A DNA stretch of 64,000 nt from Pseudomonas viridiflava (GTDB lineage: Bacteria; Pseudomonadota; Gammaproteobacteria; Pseudomonadales; Pseudomonadaceae). Shown piece after piece: positions 37,765 to 48,400 of the stretch; position 1 is the stretch's first letter, and every line of letters starts with the position of its first letter. Location: NCBI RefSeq assembly GCF_900590885.1, contig NZ_UUON01000004.1, positions 310,001 through 374,000 on the forward strand, read 5' to 3'. A program made the translations under genes and the position numbers. The notes under the pieces were generated by a model that ran no database searches, was not told where the DNA came from, and saw only the letters and a program-made list of their open reading frames with translations.

Positions 37765-38508
37765 TTAACTCATGTACATCCCGCCGTTAACCGGGATTGT
37801 AGCCCCAGTCACGTATGCCGCACCGTCAGATGCCAGGAAAGTGACCACATTCGCGATCTCTTGAGCCTGGCCCAGACGGCCCAGCGGAATCTGCGTCAGC
37901 AAAGCTTCACGCTGTGCTTCCGGCAGTTCGCGGGTCATATCGGTATCGATGAACCCTGGGGCCACCGAGTTGACCGTAATCGACCGCGAGCCGACTTCAC
38001 GCGCCAGTGCACGGCTGAAACCTTCCAGACCGGCCTTGGCGGCTGCGTAGTTTACTTGGCCTGCGTTGCCCATGGCACCCACTACGGAGCCAATATTGAT
38101 AATTCGGCCCCAACGCGCCTTGGTCATGCCGCGCAAAACACCCTTGGACAGGCGAAACAGACTGTTCAAGTTGGTATCGACCACGTCGTACCACTCGTCG
38201 TCTTTCATGCGCATCATCAGGTTGTCACGGGTGATACCGGCGTTATTCACCAGAATCGCCGGCGCGCCGAACTGTGCGGTGATCGCAGCCAGTACTGCAG
38301 CCACGGATTCATCGCTGGTTACGTTCAGTTCCAGGCCAGTGCCTTGAACGCCGTTTTCCTTCAAGGTCGCGGCGATACGCTCGGCGCCCGAGGCGGAAGT
38401 GGCGGTGCCGATCACAACGGCACCCTGACGGCCCAGTTCCAGGGCGATCGCCTGGCCAATGCCACGGCTGGCGCCGGTAACCAGTGCAACTTTACCTTGC
38501 AGACTCAT
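37765..38508 (-). CDS. fabG: 3-oxoacyl-ACP reductase
   Basis: 247 residues, classical SDR: TGASRGIGQA (residues 12-21), NNAGITRD (about 87-94), Ser in NIGSVVGAMGNAGQVNYAAAKAG with Tyr and Lys four apart (about 151-155). NADPH-dependent reduction of 3-oxoacyl-ACP. Between fabD and acpP. Confidence 0.96.
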   Translation of the reverse strand: MSLQGKVALVTGASRGIGQAIALELGRQGAVVIGTATSASGAERIAATLKENGVQGTGLELNVTSDESVAAVLAAITAQFGAPAILVNNAGITRDNLMMRMKDDEWYDVVDTNLNSLFRLSKGVLRGMTKARWGRIINIGSVVGAMGNAGQVNYAAAKAGLEGFSRALAREVGSRSITVNSVAPGFIDTDMTRELPEAQREALLTQIPLGRLGQAQEIANVVTFLASDGAAYVTGATIPVNGGMYMS

Positions 38509-38539
38509 GCAGGCTTCTCCTTAGTTCAGGATTCAGGGA

Positions 38540-39478
38540 TCAGGCCAGTGCTGCGCGAGCGGCAGCGAAGGCATCCGGGGTATTGAGGTTGGCAGTCGAC
38601 ACGCCGTCGGCGCAGCGTTTGTTCAGGCCGGCCAGGACTTTGCCCGGGCCGCATTCGACCAGCTCGGTGGCGCCATTGGCCGCCAGGGTCTGGACCGATT
38701 CAACCCAGCGTACCGGCTTGTAGAGTTGCTCCAGCAGGTCGCGCTTGAGGGTGTCGAGGTCGGCGGGCACGGCCGCGCTGACGTTCTGCACCAGCGGAAT
38801 CTGCGGCGCCTGCCAGTTGATGGCAGCGATGGACTCGGCAAAACGCTCGGCCGCCGGGCGCATCAGCTCGCAGTGGGACGGCACGCTAACCGGCAACGGC
38901 AACGCGCGCTTGGCGCCACGGGCCTTGCAGCCTTCGATGGCACGCTCAACGGCAGCCTTGGCACCGGCGATCACCACCTGACCAGGGGAGTTGAAGTTGA
39001 CCGCGCTGACCACGTCACCCTGGGCCGCTTCGGCACAGGCTTCGATCACCACCGCATCGTCCAGGCCCAGGATCGCGGCCATGCCGCCCTGCCCGGCCGG
39101 AACAGCTTCTTGCATCAGTTGGCCACGACGCTCGACCAGCTTGACCGCCTCACCGAGGGTCAGGCTGCCCGCAGCGACCAGGGCGCTGTATTCGCCCAGG
39201 CTGTGACCGGCCACGTAAGCCGGGCGCGCGCCGCCTTCGGCCAACCACAAACGCCACAGGGCGATCGAAGCGGTCAGGATGGCCGGCTGGGTCTTATCGG
39301 TTTGATTGAGTTGCTCTTCCGGCCCTTGCTGGGTCAGCGCCCACAGGTCATAACCCAGGGCGTCGGAAGCTTCCTTGAAGGTTTCCAGGATCAGCGGGTA
39401 CTGCGCGCCCAGCTCGGCCAACATGCCGAGGGACTGCGAACCCTGCCCTGGAAAGACGAATGCGAGGGATGTAGACAT
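38540..39478 (-). CDS. fabD: Malonyl-CoA:ACP transacylase
   Basis: 312 residues from the ATG at 39478 (MSTSLAFVFPGQGSQSLGM). Nucleophile Ser in GHSLGEYSALVA (near 92) and His in PVSVPSHCELM (near 201). Loads malonyl groups on ACP. The longer ORF start at 39508 adds residues with no family support. Confidence 0.95.
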   Translation of the reverse strand: MSTSLAFVFPGQGSQSLGMLAELGAQYPLILETFKEASDALGYDLWALTQQGPEEQLNQTDKTQPAILTASIALWRLWLAEGGARPAYVAGHSLGEYSALVAAGSLTLGEAVKLVERRGQLMQEAVPAGQGGMAAILGLDDAVVIEACAEAAQGDVVSAVNFNSPGQVVIAGAKAAVERAIEGCKARGAKRALPLPVSVPSHCELMRPAAERFAESIAAINWQAPQIPLVQNVSAAVPADLDTLKRDLLEQLYKPVRWVESVQTLAANGATELVECGPGKVLAGLNKRCADGVSTANLNTPDAFAAARAALA

Positions 39479-39604
39479 GTAACAAGCCCCTAATGATCTG
39501 GTCGTCAAAAATGCACGCGCCTACTGTGGGAGCGCACGAAACTGACAGATTGGATGGTCAATTGAACTGGCCGGTCACATTTAAGCATTCCCGGGCCGAT
39601 TCGC

Positions 39605-40615
39605 CTAAGGCAACAGATCCTCAAGACGGCCGTGCAAGCGTTGCGGCAGGTTTTCCTGGATCTCGATCACGGCCCGCGCAATCGCACTCTGGAAGCCCTC
39701 CACACCCGCAGAACCGTGGCTTTTCACCACGATGCCCTGCAAGCCCAGAAAACTTGCGCCATTATGCCGTGCCGGCGCCAGGTCAGCCTGCAACCGGCGC
39801 ATCAGCGGTAGCGCCAGGGCGCCGACCAGCCGCGACACAACGTTGCGCTTGAACAACGCCTCGATGCGCGTGGCGATCATGGTCGCCAGGCCTTCGCTGG
39901 ACTTGAGCAGGATATTGCCGACAAACCCGTCGCACACCACCACATCCGCTTCGCCACGGTATAAGCCATCGCCCTCGACAAAACCGATGTAGTTCAAGCC
40001 CCGCGCGCCTTGCAACAAGGTGGCCGCAAGCTTGACCTGCTGGTTACCCTTGATGTCTTCGGTACCGATATTCAGCAAGGCCACACGCGGCCGGGCCACA
40101 CCCAGCGCTTCGGCGGCCACCGAACCCATCACAGCGAACTGGAGCAGGTGCTCGGCACTGCAGTCCACGTTCGCGCCCAGGTCCAGCAACTGGCAATAGC
40201 CTTGCTGCGTCGGAATCGCCGCCACCATCGCCGGCCGGTCAATCCCTGGCAAGGTCTTGAGCACATGCCGCGACAACGCCATCAAGGCCCCGGTATTGCC
40301 AGCGCTGACACAGGCTTGCACCTTGCCATCACGCAACAACTCAAGGGCCACCCGCATGGAAGAATCGGGCTTGCCACGCAGGGCCGCCGCCGGCTTGTCA
40401 TCCATGCTGATGGTTTCGCTGGCTGGCGTAATCGTCAGGCGCGCGCGATCCACCGCCGGATGGCTGGCAATCAGTTCTTCAAGAAGGGAGGGTTGACCGA
40501 CGAGGGTCAGGTGCAGCGAGGGTGTGGCAGACAGGCTGGCAATGCAGGCCTGAACAATGCTGCGGGGACCGAAGTCCCCGCCCATTGCGTCAATCGCGAT
40601 GACTAGAGCAGACAA
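39605..40615 (-). CDS. plsX: Phosphate acyltransferase PlsX
   Basis: 336 residues. Converts acyl-ACP to acyl-phosphate for phospholipid synthesis. Begins [23 protein letters not shown]; further family segments [28 protein letters not shown] (about 100-130), [16 protein letters not shown] and [19 protein letters not shown]. rpmF ends 4 bp upstream, the usual rpmF-plsX arrangement. Confidence 0.96.
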   Translation of the reverse strand: MSALVIAIDAMGGDFGPRSIVQACIASLSATPSLHLTLVGQPSLLEELIASHPAVDRARLTITPASETISMDDKPAAALRGKPDSSMRVALELLRDGKVQACVSAGNTGALMALSRHVLKTLPGIDRPAMVAAIPTQQGYCQLLDLGANVDCSAEHLLQFAVMGSVAAEALGVARPRVALLNIGTEDIKGNQQVKLAATLLQGARGLNYIGFVEGDGLYRGEADVVVCDGFVGNILLKSSEGLATMIATRIEALFKRNVVSRLVGALALPLMRRLQADLAPARHNGASFLGLQGIVVKSHGSAGVEGFQSAIARAVIEIQENLPQRLHGRLEDLLP

Positions 40616-40619
40616 GTGA

Positions 40620-40802
40620 TTACTCGTCAGCGCCCTTGTCGATCACTTTACGGCCACGGTATACGCCTTCTGGCGATACGTGGTGACGCAGGTGAATTTC
40701 ACCGGTGGTTTTTTCTACAGACAGAGTGCTCGCCGTCAGGGCATCGTGCGAACGACGCATGTCACGGGCGGAACGGGATTTTTTGTTCTGCTGAACAGCC
40801 AT
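40620..40802 (-). CDS. rpmF: 50S ribosomal protein L32
   Basis: 60 residues, basic: [22 protein letters not shown], then [20 protein letters not shown]. No zinc cysteines, as in the Cys-free L32 of gamma-proteobacteria. Between yceD and plsX. Confidence 0.97.
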   Translation of the reverse strand: MAVQQNKKSRSARDMRRSHDALTASTLSVEKTTGEIHLRHHVSPEGVYRGRKVIDKGADE

Positions 40803-40815
40803 AATTGATTAACTC

Positions 40816-41346
40816 CTAAACGTTTGGGTCACGCTTTAACTGCGCCAATACACTGAACGGGTTGGACCGCGTTACCTCGTCCTCGCTCGGCTCGGCCTCG
40901 TCATCAAGGCCCTCCGGCTGCTGGCATTCTTCCGGATGATGAGCAGGCACAATGGGCAAGGCGAGCAGAAGCTCTTCCTCGATCAGTGCATGCAGATCCA
41001 AAGGATCTTCGCCCAGTTCCAGCACGTCATAACCTTTCGGCAACGACTGGGTATTCGCACCCTCCTTCACCACAGCGTAACTGCATTCGCTGTGAATCGG
41101 CAGGGTGACCAGCTCAAGACAACGCTGGCAAACCATTTTGACTTCGGTGTCGATAAAGCTGTGGATTACCACAGATTTACGTTCATCTCGTTCAAATACG
41201 AATTTGGCCTGCACCGTACCGACAGTGTCGGAAAGCGGGTCGCAGAGTCTCTCCAAATCGGCCAGCAGCAATTCACCTTGAAGGGAAGTGCCACGATCAG
41301 CCAATTTGCGCGGGTCAACGTGAGGTGGAATCGGGTCATTCAACAT
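40816..41346 (-). CDS. yceD: YceD/DUF177 family 23S rRNA accumulation protein
   Basis: 176 residues from the ATG at 41346 (MLNDPIPPHVDPRKLADRG). Two cysteines in MVCQRCLELVTLPIHSEC may bind zinc. The C-terminal acidic stretch (DDEAEPSEDEVTRSNPFSVLAQLK) is family-typical. Needed for 23S rRNA accumulation in E. coli and plants. First gene of yceD-rpmF-plsX-fab; divergent from maf. Confidence 0.92.
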   Translation of the reverse strand: MLNDPIPPHVDPRKLADRGTSLQGELLLADLERLCDPLSDTVGTVQAKFVFERDERKSVVIHSFIDTEVKMVCQRCLELVTLPIHSECSYAVVKEGANTQSLPKGYDVLELGEDPLDLHALIEEELLLALPIVPAHHPEECQQPEGLDDEAEPSEDEVTRSNPFSVLAQLKRDPNV

Positions 41347-41451
41347 AGGCGCAGCATTATAGGGATGCACCCAGCCATGTCAAAGGAAATTCAGCCCTGT
41401 GCGTCAGCCGGTCGCCCCGCTAGAATTTGCCGCTGCCTTGAGGAGACGCCC

Positions 41452-42030
41452 ATGCTGCCTTTATTACTCGCATCCAGCTCGGTTTATCGCCGGGAATTGT
41501 TGAGCCGCCTGCACCTGCCATTCACCTGCAGCTCGCCGGATATAGACGAAAGCCATCGTGAAAACGAGTCCGCCATCGAGCTGGTCAAACGCCTGGCCGA
41601 ACAGAAAGCCCGCGCCCTCGTTGCCAGCCATCCGGGGCATTTGATTATAGGCTCCGACCAGGTGGCCGCTTTGGAAGGCCGCATTATCGGCAAGCCCCAC
41701 ACCTTTGAAAACGCCCGTGAACAGTTGCTGGCAGCCAGCGGCAAGCGCGTGAGCTTCCTGACAGGCCTGGCACTGCTGAACAGCCAGACAGGACACTGCC
41801 AGGTCGACTGCGTGGCTTTTACCGTGCACATGCGCGAGCTGGACGTTGAGCGCATTGAACGTTACCTGCGGATCGAGCAGCCGTATGACTGCGCGGGCAG
41901 CTTCAAGGCTGAAGGGCTGGGCGTGAGTTTGTTCCAGAGCACCGAAGGGCCGGATGCTACCAGCCTGGTGGGGCTGCCGTTGATTCGCCTGGTGGATATG
42001 TTGCTGGCCGAGAACGTACAGATCCCTTAA
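41452..42030 (+). CDS. Maf-like nucleotide pyrophosphatase (YceF type)
   Basis: 192 residues from the ATG at 41452 (AGGAGACGCCC before it); the long upstream ORF is a shadow. MLPLLLASSSVYRRELLSRL, then LIIGSDQVAALEGRIIGKPHTFENAREQL with the catalytic Asp. The YceF subfamily hydrolyses m7GTP-like nucleotides. Divergent from yceD by about 105 bp. Confidence 0.92.
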   Translation: MLPLLLASSSVYRRELLSRLHLPFTCSSPDIDESHRENESAIELVKRLAEQKARALVASHPGHLIIGSDQVAALEGRIIGKPHTFENAREQLLAASGKRVSFLTGLALLNSQTGHCQVDCVAFTVHMRELDVERIERYLRIEQPYDCAGSFKAEGLGVSLFQSTEGPDATSLVGLPLIRLVDMLLAENVQIP

Positions 42031-42048
42031 GAACACCACAAAACCAAA

Positions 42049-42075
42049 TGTGGGAGGGGGCAACCCCCCTCCCAC
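42049..42075. repeat. REP palindrome (single)
   Basis: TGTGGGAGGGGGCAACCCCCCTCCCACA, nearly perfect, between convergent maf and sppA. Confidence 0.86.
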
Positions 42076-42100
42076 ATGTTGACCCCAACCAACCCCCAAA

Positions 42101-43084
42101 TCAGCGCAGGGTCGGGCCTTGGAAGCCCATGTACAAGGCCAGCTTCTCAGCCACGCTGGCGCCGAGCTTCTTGGAGAACCGGTCAAACGGCGATTCCTGA
42201 ACAGTGAAATCCACCAGTTCCTTCTCGCCGATCACATCGCGTGCCACCAGGCTGGCGCTGCCCAAGCCATCGATCAGGCCCAGCGGCAACGCCTGCTCAC
42301 CCGACCACACCAACCCGGAGAACAGCTCCGGATGATCTTTATCCTTCAGACGATCCCCACGCCCCTGCTTCACGCTGGCAATGAACTGGCGATGGGTAGT
42401 GTCGAGCACGCCCTGCCAGAACTCGGTTTCATCGGCCTTTTGCGGCTGGAACGGATCGAGGAACGACTTGTGCTCGCCCGAGGTGTAGGTGCGACGCTCC
42501 ACACCCAGCTTCTCCATGGCGCCGACAAACCCGTAACCGGCCGCCGTCACACCAATGGAGCCCACCAGGCTGGCCTTGTCGGCATAGATCTGGTCGGCGG
42601 CGCTGGCGATGTAATAAGCGCCCGAGGCACCCAGGTCGGAAATCACCGCGTACAACTTGATGTCCGGATGCAGCGCGCGCAGACGGCGAATCTCGTCATA
42701 CACATAACCCGACTGCACCGGGCTGCCACCCGGGCTGTTGATTCGCAGGATCACGCCCTTGACCTTGGGGTCTTCAAACGCGGCACGCAGGCTGCTGACG
42801 ATATTGTCGGCGCTGGCCGACTCCTTGTCGGCAATCACCCCGCGCACTTCGATCAGCGCGGTGTAGTTGGCGCCACGGGTCGCGCTTTTTTCCATGTCCA
42901 TCAGCGGGCTGAACAGCACCAGCATGGCAATCAGGTAGGTAAAGGTCAGCAGCTTGAAGAAAATCCCCCAACGCCGCGCGCGGCGCTGCTCCTGGACGCT
43001 GGCCAGGAGGGTTTTCTCCAGCAGCTTCCAGCTCTTGTCATCACCGCTTTCAGCCTTTTCGGGCGCTTTCCACTCGTCACTCAT
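42101..43084 (-). CDS. sppA: Signal peptide peptidase SppA, short (36K) type
   Basis: 327 residues. N-terminal membrane segment at residues about 42-62 (FFKLLTFTYLIAMLVLFSPL). S49 protease domain: LRINSPGGSPVQSGYVYDEIR, nucleophile Ser in DLGASGAYYIASAADQIYADKASLVGSIGV followed about 52 residues on by the Lys dyad partner. Degrades cleaved signal peptides in the inner membrane, facing the periplasm. 21 bp downstream of the HAD gene. Confidence 0.92.
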   Translation of the reverse strand: MSDEWKAPEKAESGDDKSWKLLEKTLLASVQEQRRARRWGIFFKLLTFTYLIAMLVLFSPLMDMEKSATRGANYTALIEVRGVIADKESASADNIVSSLRAAFEDPKVKGVILRINSPGGSPVQSGYVYDEIRRLRALHPDIKLYAVISDLGASGAYYIASAADQIYADKASLVGSIGVTAAGYGFVGAMEKLGVERRTYTSGEHKSFLDPFQPQKADETEFWQGVLDTTHRQFIASVKQGRGDRLKDKDHPELFSGLVWSGEQALPLGLIDGLGSASLVARDVIGEKELVDFTVQESPFDRFSKKLGASVAEKLALYMGFQGPTLR

Positions 43085-43105
43085 GCCATCAACCCCAGCA
43101 AAGAC

Positions 43106-43768
43106 TTATTGGGCCCGGCTCAGCCAGGCCTGCAATTCGGAAAAATGATCAATCGTCAGCCTGGGCTCGTATTGCTGCAAGGACTCGGCAGCCTGGGCGC
43201 CATAGCTGACCGCCACGCTGTCCATGCCAGCATTGCGCGCCATCATCAGGTCGAAAGACGCATCGCCCACCATCAAGGCCTGACGCGGCGACACACCGCA
43301 ATGCGCCAGGATCTGCTCCAGCATCAGAGGGTGAGGTTTGCTGGCGGTTTCATCGGCCGCGCGGGTGATGTCGAAAAAATCTTCGAAACCGTGAGCCTTC
43401 AGCACCCGATCCAGCCCGCGACGGGCCTTGCCGGTGGCGACGGAGAGGTGATAGCCCTCGGCACGAAAGGCCTCCAGCGACTGCAGCACGCCATCGAACA
43501 ACGGCGACGGCGTGGCTTCCAGGGCGATGTAGTGGTCGGCGTAGTGGTCGCGGAATGCAACCAGCTCAGCGTCGCTGATCTGCGGATACAAGGTGCGAAT
43601 CGCCTCAGGCAAGCCGAGGCCGATAATGCCCTTGACCGCAAAATCCGTGCACAACTCAAAGCCCGAGCGGGTTGACGCTGCGTGCATCGACTCAACGATC
43701 CGGCCAATGGAATTGGCCAGCGTACCGTCCCAATCAAAGATCAGCAGTTTGTAATCAAGGTGCGACAC
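43106..43768 (-). CDS. HAD-IA hydrolase, phosphoglycolate phosphatase-like
   Basis: 220 residues. Motif [10 protein letters not shown] (Asp nucleophile near 10), motif II SVATGK (Thr near 113), motif III Lys in [11 protein letters not shown], motif [18 protein letters not shown]. Substrate not known. Overlaps rluC by 14 bp and is co-directional with sppA. Confidence 0.9.
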   Translation of the reverse strand: MSHLDYKLLIFDWDGTLANSIGRIVESMHAASTRSGFELCTDFAVKGIIGLGLPEAIRTLYPQISDAELVAFRDHYADHYIALEATPSPLFDGVLQSLEAFRAEGYHLSVATGKARRGLDRVLKAHGFEDFFDITRAADETASKPHPLMLEQILAHCGVSPRQALMVGDASFDLMMARNAGMDSVAVSYGAQAAESLQQYEPRLTIDHFSELQAWLSRAQ

Positions 43769-44714
43769 TCAAACGCTCCACGGTCTTGGCCCACATCTCA
43801 TCAACCGGCGCCTGCAGCTTCAATTCGCCACCATCGGGCAGCGGCACCGTGAGCATGTAGGCGTGCAGGAACAGGCGCTTGCCGCCCAGGTCGCGGATTT
43901 CCTTGGAGAAATCCTCGTCGCCGTACTTGGTGTCACCGGCGATGCAATGGCCCGCATGCAGGGTGTGCACGCGAATCTGGTGGGTACGCCCGGTCACCGG
44001 CTTGGCCTCGACCATGGTGGCGAAGTCGCCGAAGCGGCGCAGCACCTTGAACAGGGTCAGGGCCTCTTTGCCCTCCTCGTCCACTTCGACCATGCGTTCG
44101 CCGGAGCGCAGGTTGCTCTTCTGCAATGGCGCACGCACGCTCTTGATCGAACTGGCCCAGTTGCCGCGCACCAGCGCCATGTAGCGTTTGTCGACGCCAT
44201 CGCCACGCAGGGCGGTGTGCAGGTGGCGCAACATGCTGCGTTTCTTGGCGATCATCAGCAGGCCGGAGGTGTCGCGGTCCAGGCGATGGACCAGCTCCAG
44301 CTCCTTGCAATCCGGACGCAGCTGACGAAAGGCTTCGATCACACCGAAGTTCAGCCCGCTACCGCCGTGAACCGCAATCCCGCAGGGCTTGTTGATCACG
44401 ATGAGCTTGTTGTCTTCGAACACAATCGAAGCTTCAAGGCGTTGCAGCAGGCCCTGGGCCAGCGGCACGGGCTCGTCGCGCTCAGGCACGCGCACCGGCG
44501 GCACACGGACGATATCGCCGGCCTGCAGCTTGTACTCGGGCTTGATACGGCCCTTGTTCACGCGCACTTCGCCTTTACGCAAGATGCGGTAGATCAAGGT
44601 CTTGGGCACGCCTTTGAGCCTGGCCAGGAGAAAATTGTCGATGCGTTGGCCGGCATATTCCGGCGAGACCTCAAGCAGCTGGACGCTGGGGGTCTGGGGG
44701 GCGGTAGTCGTCAT
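43755..44714 (-). CDS. rluC: 23S rRNA pseudouridine(955/2504/2580) synthase
   Basis: 319 residues. S4 RNA-binding domain (residues about 20-80: [33 protein letters not shown]), then the catalytic [16 protein letters not shown] (Asp near 145) and [10 protein letters not shown]. Forms three pseudouridines in 23S rRNA. Divergent from rne, sharing a short promoter region, as in E. coli and P. aeruginosa. Confidence 0.95.
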   Translation of the reverse strand: MTTTAPQTPSVQLLEVSPEYAGQRIDNFLLARLKGVPKTLIYRILRKGEVRVNKGRIKPEYKLQAGDIVRVPPVRVPERDEPVPLAQGLLQRLEASIVFEDNKLIVINKPCGIAVHGGSGLNFGVIEAFRQLRPDCKELELVHRLDRDTSGLLMIAKKRSMLRHLHTALRGDGVDKRYMALVRGNWASSIKSVRAPLQKSNLRSGERMVEVDEEGKEALTLFKVLRRFGDFATMVEAKPVTGRTHQIRVHTLHAGHCIAGDTKYGDEDFSKEIRDLGGKRLFLHAYMLTVPLPDGGELKLQAPVDEMWAKTVERLSVAP

Positions 44715-44743
44715 GGCGGCGATGATAACAATTTTTTATGGAA

Positions 44744-44772
44744 TTGAAGCACTTAATCATTGCTGCTATAGT
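44744..44772 (+). promoter_or_regulatory. Sigma-70 promoter of rne
   Basis: TTGAAG (44744-44749), 17-bp spacer, TATAGT (44767-44772). The predicted start is near 44779, leaving a leader of about 695 nt before the rne ATG. Confidence 0.72.
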
Positions 44773-44778
44773 CGCGAA

Positions 44779-45473
44779 CGCCGCCAAAAGCGGCCTGGAC
44801 AGAGGACTTGCGGCAAACTGCCGGCCCTGACCATCGCAATTCATCAGGACGCGAGGCCGTCCTACGGGGCTTTCGCCACCTTGGAAGGCTCAAGATTGTA
44901 ACAAGCGCAGGTGACATGAGGCCTGAAGCGAGTGCAGAAAGCAGAGTGAATACTCGCGTTCTGCGCCGATATTTACGGCCAGTTCACAAAGTGCAGTCAG
45001 TCTTGAGCCAGACCATGGCGAATGCTTCGGAAACAACGCCTGTTAAGAGCTGAGTGAGAGCGCAGTCGCGCTCACCCAGTCTTGTTTAGCCATGAGCGTG
45101 GACTCCCCATTGGAGCACACGGTAAATGCCAACCCGCTGCGGATTCTGCGCGCGGCAGCACCCGAATTATCAGGGATACGTGTAGGGTGGAGATGCACAA
45201 CCGTCGGACCGTGTAGCACTAGGCTTATATTTAGACGCTTCATCTCGTCCACAGTCGCCGGTTGATTCCTCCTCCTGACCTTAGCTTTTGTTGAAGTGGT
45301 GCCTTTGTCACCACCGCTAACAAGCAGGACGCGTCCGTCGCGATACCGGCCCAATTGGCTGATTATTGCTGGACACTGGAGTGGCCAACCACTCTTGACG
45401 CACCTGACACCGACCGTGAGAAGTCGTGTGTGCCGAACGCCGTTTCCGGCAGCCCGGAAACCGACGGTACAAC
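44779..45473 (+). ncRNA. Long structured rne 5' leader (rne-II-like)
   Basis: No credible ORF lies between the rluC start and rne. Clear hairpins: GTGGTG/CACCAC (45296-45314), GAGTGG-CCAA-CCACTC (45379-45394) and GTTTCCGG-CAGC-CCGGAAAC (45442-45461), the last ending 12 nt before the rne ATG. Earlier, GCGAGT (44928), GCAGAA (44934), ACTCGC (44952) and TTCTGC (44959) are arranged as a possible pseudoknot. Pseudomonas rne leaders contain the conserved rne-II RNA, thought to let RNase E sense its own mRNA; the exact model was not tested here. Confidence 0.65.
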
Positions 45474-48400
45474 ATGAAAAGAATGCTGATTAACGCAACT
45501 CAACCCGAAGAGTTGCGTGTTGCACTGGTAGATGGCCAACGCCTCTACGACCTGGACATCGAATCCGGTGCACGCGAGCAAAAGAAGGCCAACATCTATA
45601 AAGGCCGTATTACTCGCATCGAACCAAGCCTTGAGGCTGCCTTTGTCGATTTCGGCTCCGAGCGCCACGGCTTCCTGCCCCTCAAAGAAATCTCCCGCGA
45701 ATACTTCAAGAAAGCCCCTGAAGGCCGCGTGAACATCAAGGACGTCCTGAGCGAAGGCCAGGAAGTCATCGTTCAGGTCGAAAAAGAAGAACGTGGCAAC
45801 AAGGGCGCAGCCCTGACCACCTTCATCAGCCTGGCTGGCCGCTATCTGGTCCTGATGCCGAACAACCCGCGTGCCGGCGGTATTTCCCGTCGCATCGAAG
45901 GTGAAGAGCGCAACGAACTGCGTGAAGCGCTCAACGGCCTGATCGCTCCGGCCGACATGGGCCTGATCGTGCGCACTGCCGGCCTGGGCCGCAGCAGCGA
46001 AGAAATGCAGTGGGACCTCGACTACCTGCTGCAACTCTGGACCGCCATCAAAGAAGCCTCGCTGGATCGCTCCGCGCCATTCCTGATCTACCAGGAAAGC
46101 AACGTGATCATCCGCGCCATCCGCGACTACCTGCGCCAGGATATCGGCGAAGTGCTGATCGACAGCGTCGAAGCCCAGGACGAAGCCCTGACCTTCATCC
46201 GCCAGGTGATGCCGCAGTACGCCAGCAAGATCAAACTCTACGAAGACAGCGTGCCGCTGTTCAACCGTTTCCAGATCGAAAGCCAGATCGAAACCGCCTT
46301 CCAGCGCGTGGTCGAACTGCCTTCCGGCGGCTCCATCGTGATCGACCCGACCGAAGCCCTGGTGTCCATCGACATCAACTCGGCGCGCGCCACGAAGGGT
46401 AGCGACATCGAAGAAACCGCCCTGCAGACCAACCTGGAAGCGGCTGAAGAAATCGCCCGCCAGCTGCGCCTGCGTGATATCGGCGGCCTGATCGTGATCG
46501 ACTTCATCGACATGACCCCCGCCAAGAACCAGCGCGCCGTGGAAGAGAAAGTCCGCGAATGCCTGGAAGCTGACCGTGCCCGCGTACAGGTCGGCCGCAT
46601 CTCGCGCTTCGGCCTGCTGGAAATGTCCCGTCAGCGCCTGCGTCCATCCCTGGGCGAGAGCAGCGGCATCGTCTGCCCGCGTTGCAACGGCACCGGCATC
46701 ATCCGTGACGTTGAATCGCTGTCCCTGGCGATCCTGCGCCTGATTGAAGAAGAAGCCCTGAAAGACCGCACCGCCGAAGTCCGCGCGCAAGTGCCGATCC
46801 CGGTTGCAGCCTTCCTGCTCAACGAAAAACGCAACTCGATCACCAAGATCGAACTGCGCACACGTGCCCGTATCGTGATCCTGCCGAACGATCACCTCGA
46901 GACGCCGCACTTCGAAGTACAGCGCCTGCGTGACGACAGCCCGGAAGCCCACAGCGGCCAGTCCAGCTACGAAATCGCTGCCGCTGCTGCCGAAGTGGAA
47001 GAAGTGCAACCGGCCGCCGCGACCCGCACCCTGGTTCGCCAGGAAGCTGCGGTGAAGACTGCGCCAGCGCGTGCCAACGCACCGGTACCGGTTGAAGCGG
47101 CTGCCCCGGTTGCCGCGCCGGCCGTCCTGCCTGAGCCAAGCCTGTTCAAAGGCCTGGTGAAGTCGCTGGTCAGCCTGTTCGCAACCAAGGAAGAGCCAGC
47201 TGCCCCGGTTGTGGTTGAAAAACCTGCCACCGAGCGCCCGGCCCGTAACGAAGAGCGTCGCAACGGTCGTCAGCAGAGCCGTAACCGCAACGGTCGCCGT
47301 GACGAAGAGCGCAAGCCTCGCGAAGAACGTGCACCGCGTGAAGAACGTGCGCCACGTGAAGAGCGCGCGCCGCGCGAAGCCCGTGAAGAGACCCCAACCG
47401 TAGCCCGTGAAGAACGTGCACCGCGCGAAGAGCGCGCACCACGTACCCCACGCGCTCCGCGTGAAGATCGCAAGCCACGTGGCGAGCGTGAAGAGCGTGT
47501 GCGTGAACTGCGCGAGCCGTTGGACGCCGTTCCAGCCGTTGCTGCCGCCGTCACCGCCGAAGCCACCAGCGAAGAACGCCCGGCCCGTCAGCCGCGTGAA
47601 GAACGCGCCCCACGTGAAGAGCGCCAGCCGCGCCCACCGCGTGAAGAGCGTCAACCACGCGCCGAGCAAGCCGCTGCCGCCAGCGACGAAGAAGTACTGA
47701 CAGCTGAAGAGCAGCAGGAAGACGGCCAGGACAACGCCGAAGGCGATCGTCCACGCCGCCGCTCCCGTGGTCAGCGTCGCCGCAGCAACCGTCGTGAGCG
47801 TCAGCGTGATGCCAACGGCAACGTGATCGAAGGCTCGGAAGAAGCCGGCGAGAACGCTGAAGGCGCAAACAGCGAACCGACTGGCGCCGATCTGGCTGCC
47901 GGCCTGGCCGTTACCGCCGCCGTGGCCAGCTCGGTCATCAGCGCACCGGCTGAAGCCCAGGCTCACGAACAGGCTGAGCGTGCTACCGCTGCTGTCGAAG
48001 AAACTGTTGCAGTAGAAGCACCGGTTGCCGAAACGCCTGTAGTTGAAGCGCCAGCCGCTGAAGCCGCGGTCGTGGAAACGCCAGTTGTTGAAGCTGCCGT
48101 AGTTGAAGCGCCAGTGGTCGAAGCCACTACCCCGATCGAAGCGCCCGTTGTACCGGAAGTAGAAGTTGCCCCGGTTCAAGAAGCGCAGCCAGAAGTGGAA
48201 GTGGTTGCTGTCGAGCCTGCACCGGTCGTCGAGCCTGAGCCAGTGGTTGAAGCGGTCGTTGAAGCGCCAGTTGTCGAAGCCGCCCCGCAAGTGCGTGAAG
48301 TTCGCGAAGAACAGACCGCCTTCCAGTGGTCTGCCGAGCCAGCCGCACCGGTTGAAGCGCCAGCCCCTGCCCCCGTGGCAGAAGAAGCGCCAGCACCGGT

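Noticed and set aside
39522..39536. Another REP fragment before fabD
   Set aside because: Only TGTGGGAGCG is present, without a partner arm.
40936..41451. N-terminal extension of the Maf protein
   Set aside because: The in-frame upstream part overlaps yceD in reverse; the family start MLPLLLASSS at 41452 has a good Shine-Dalgarno.
45363..48290. 975-residue ORF antisense to rne
   Set aside because: Extreme Phe/Gly/Arg composition from reading the repetitive, GC-biased rne codons backwards; no start signal and no domain. rne itself is certain.
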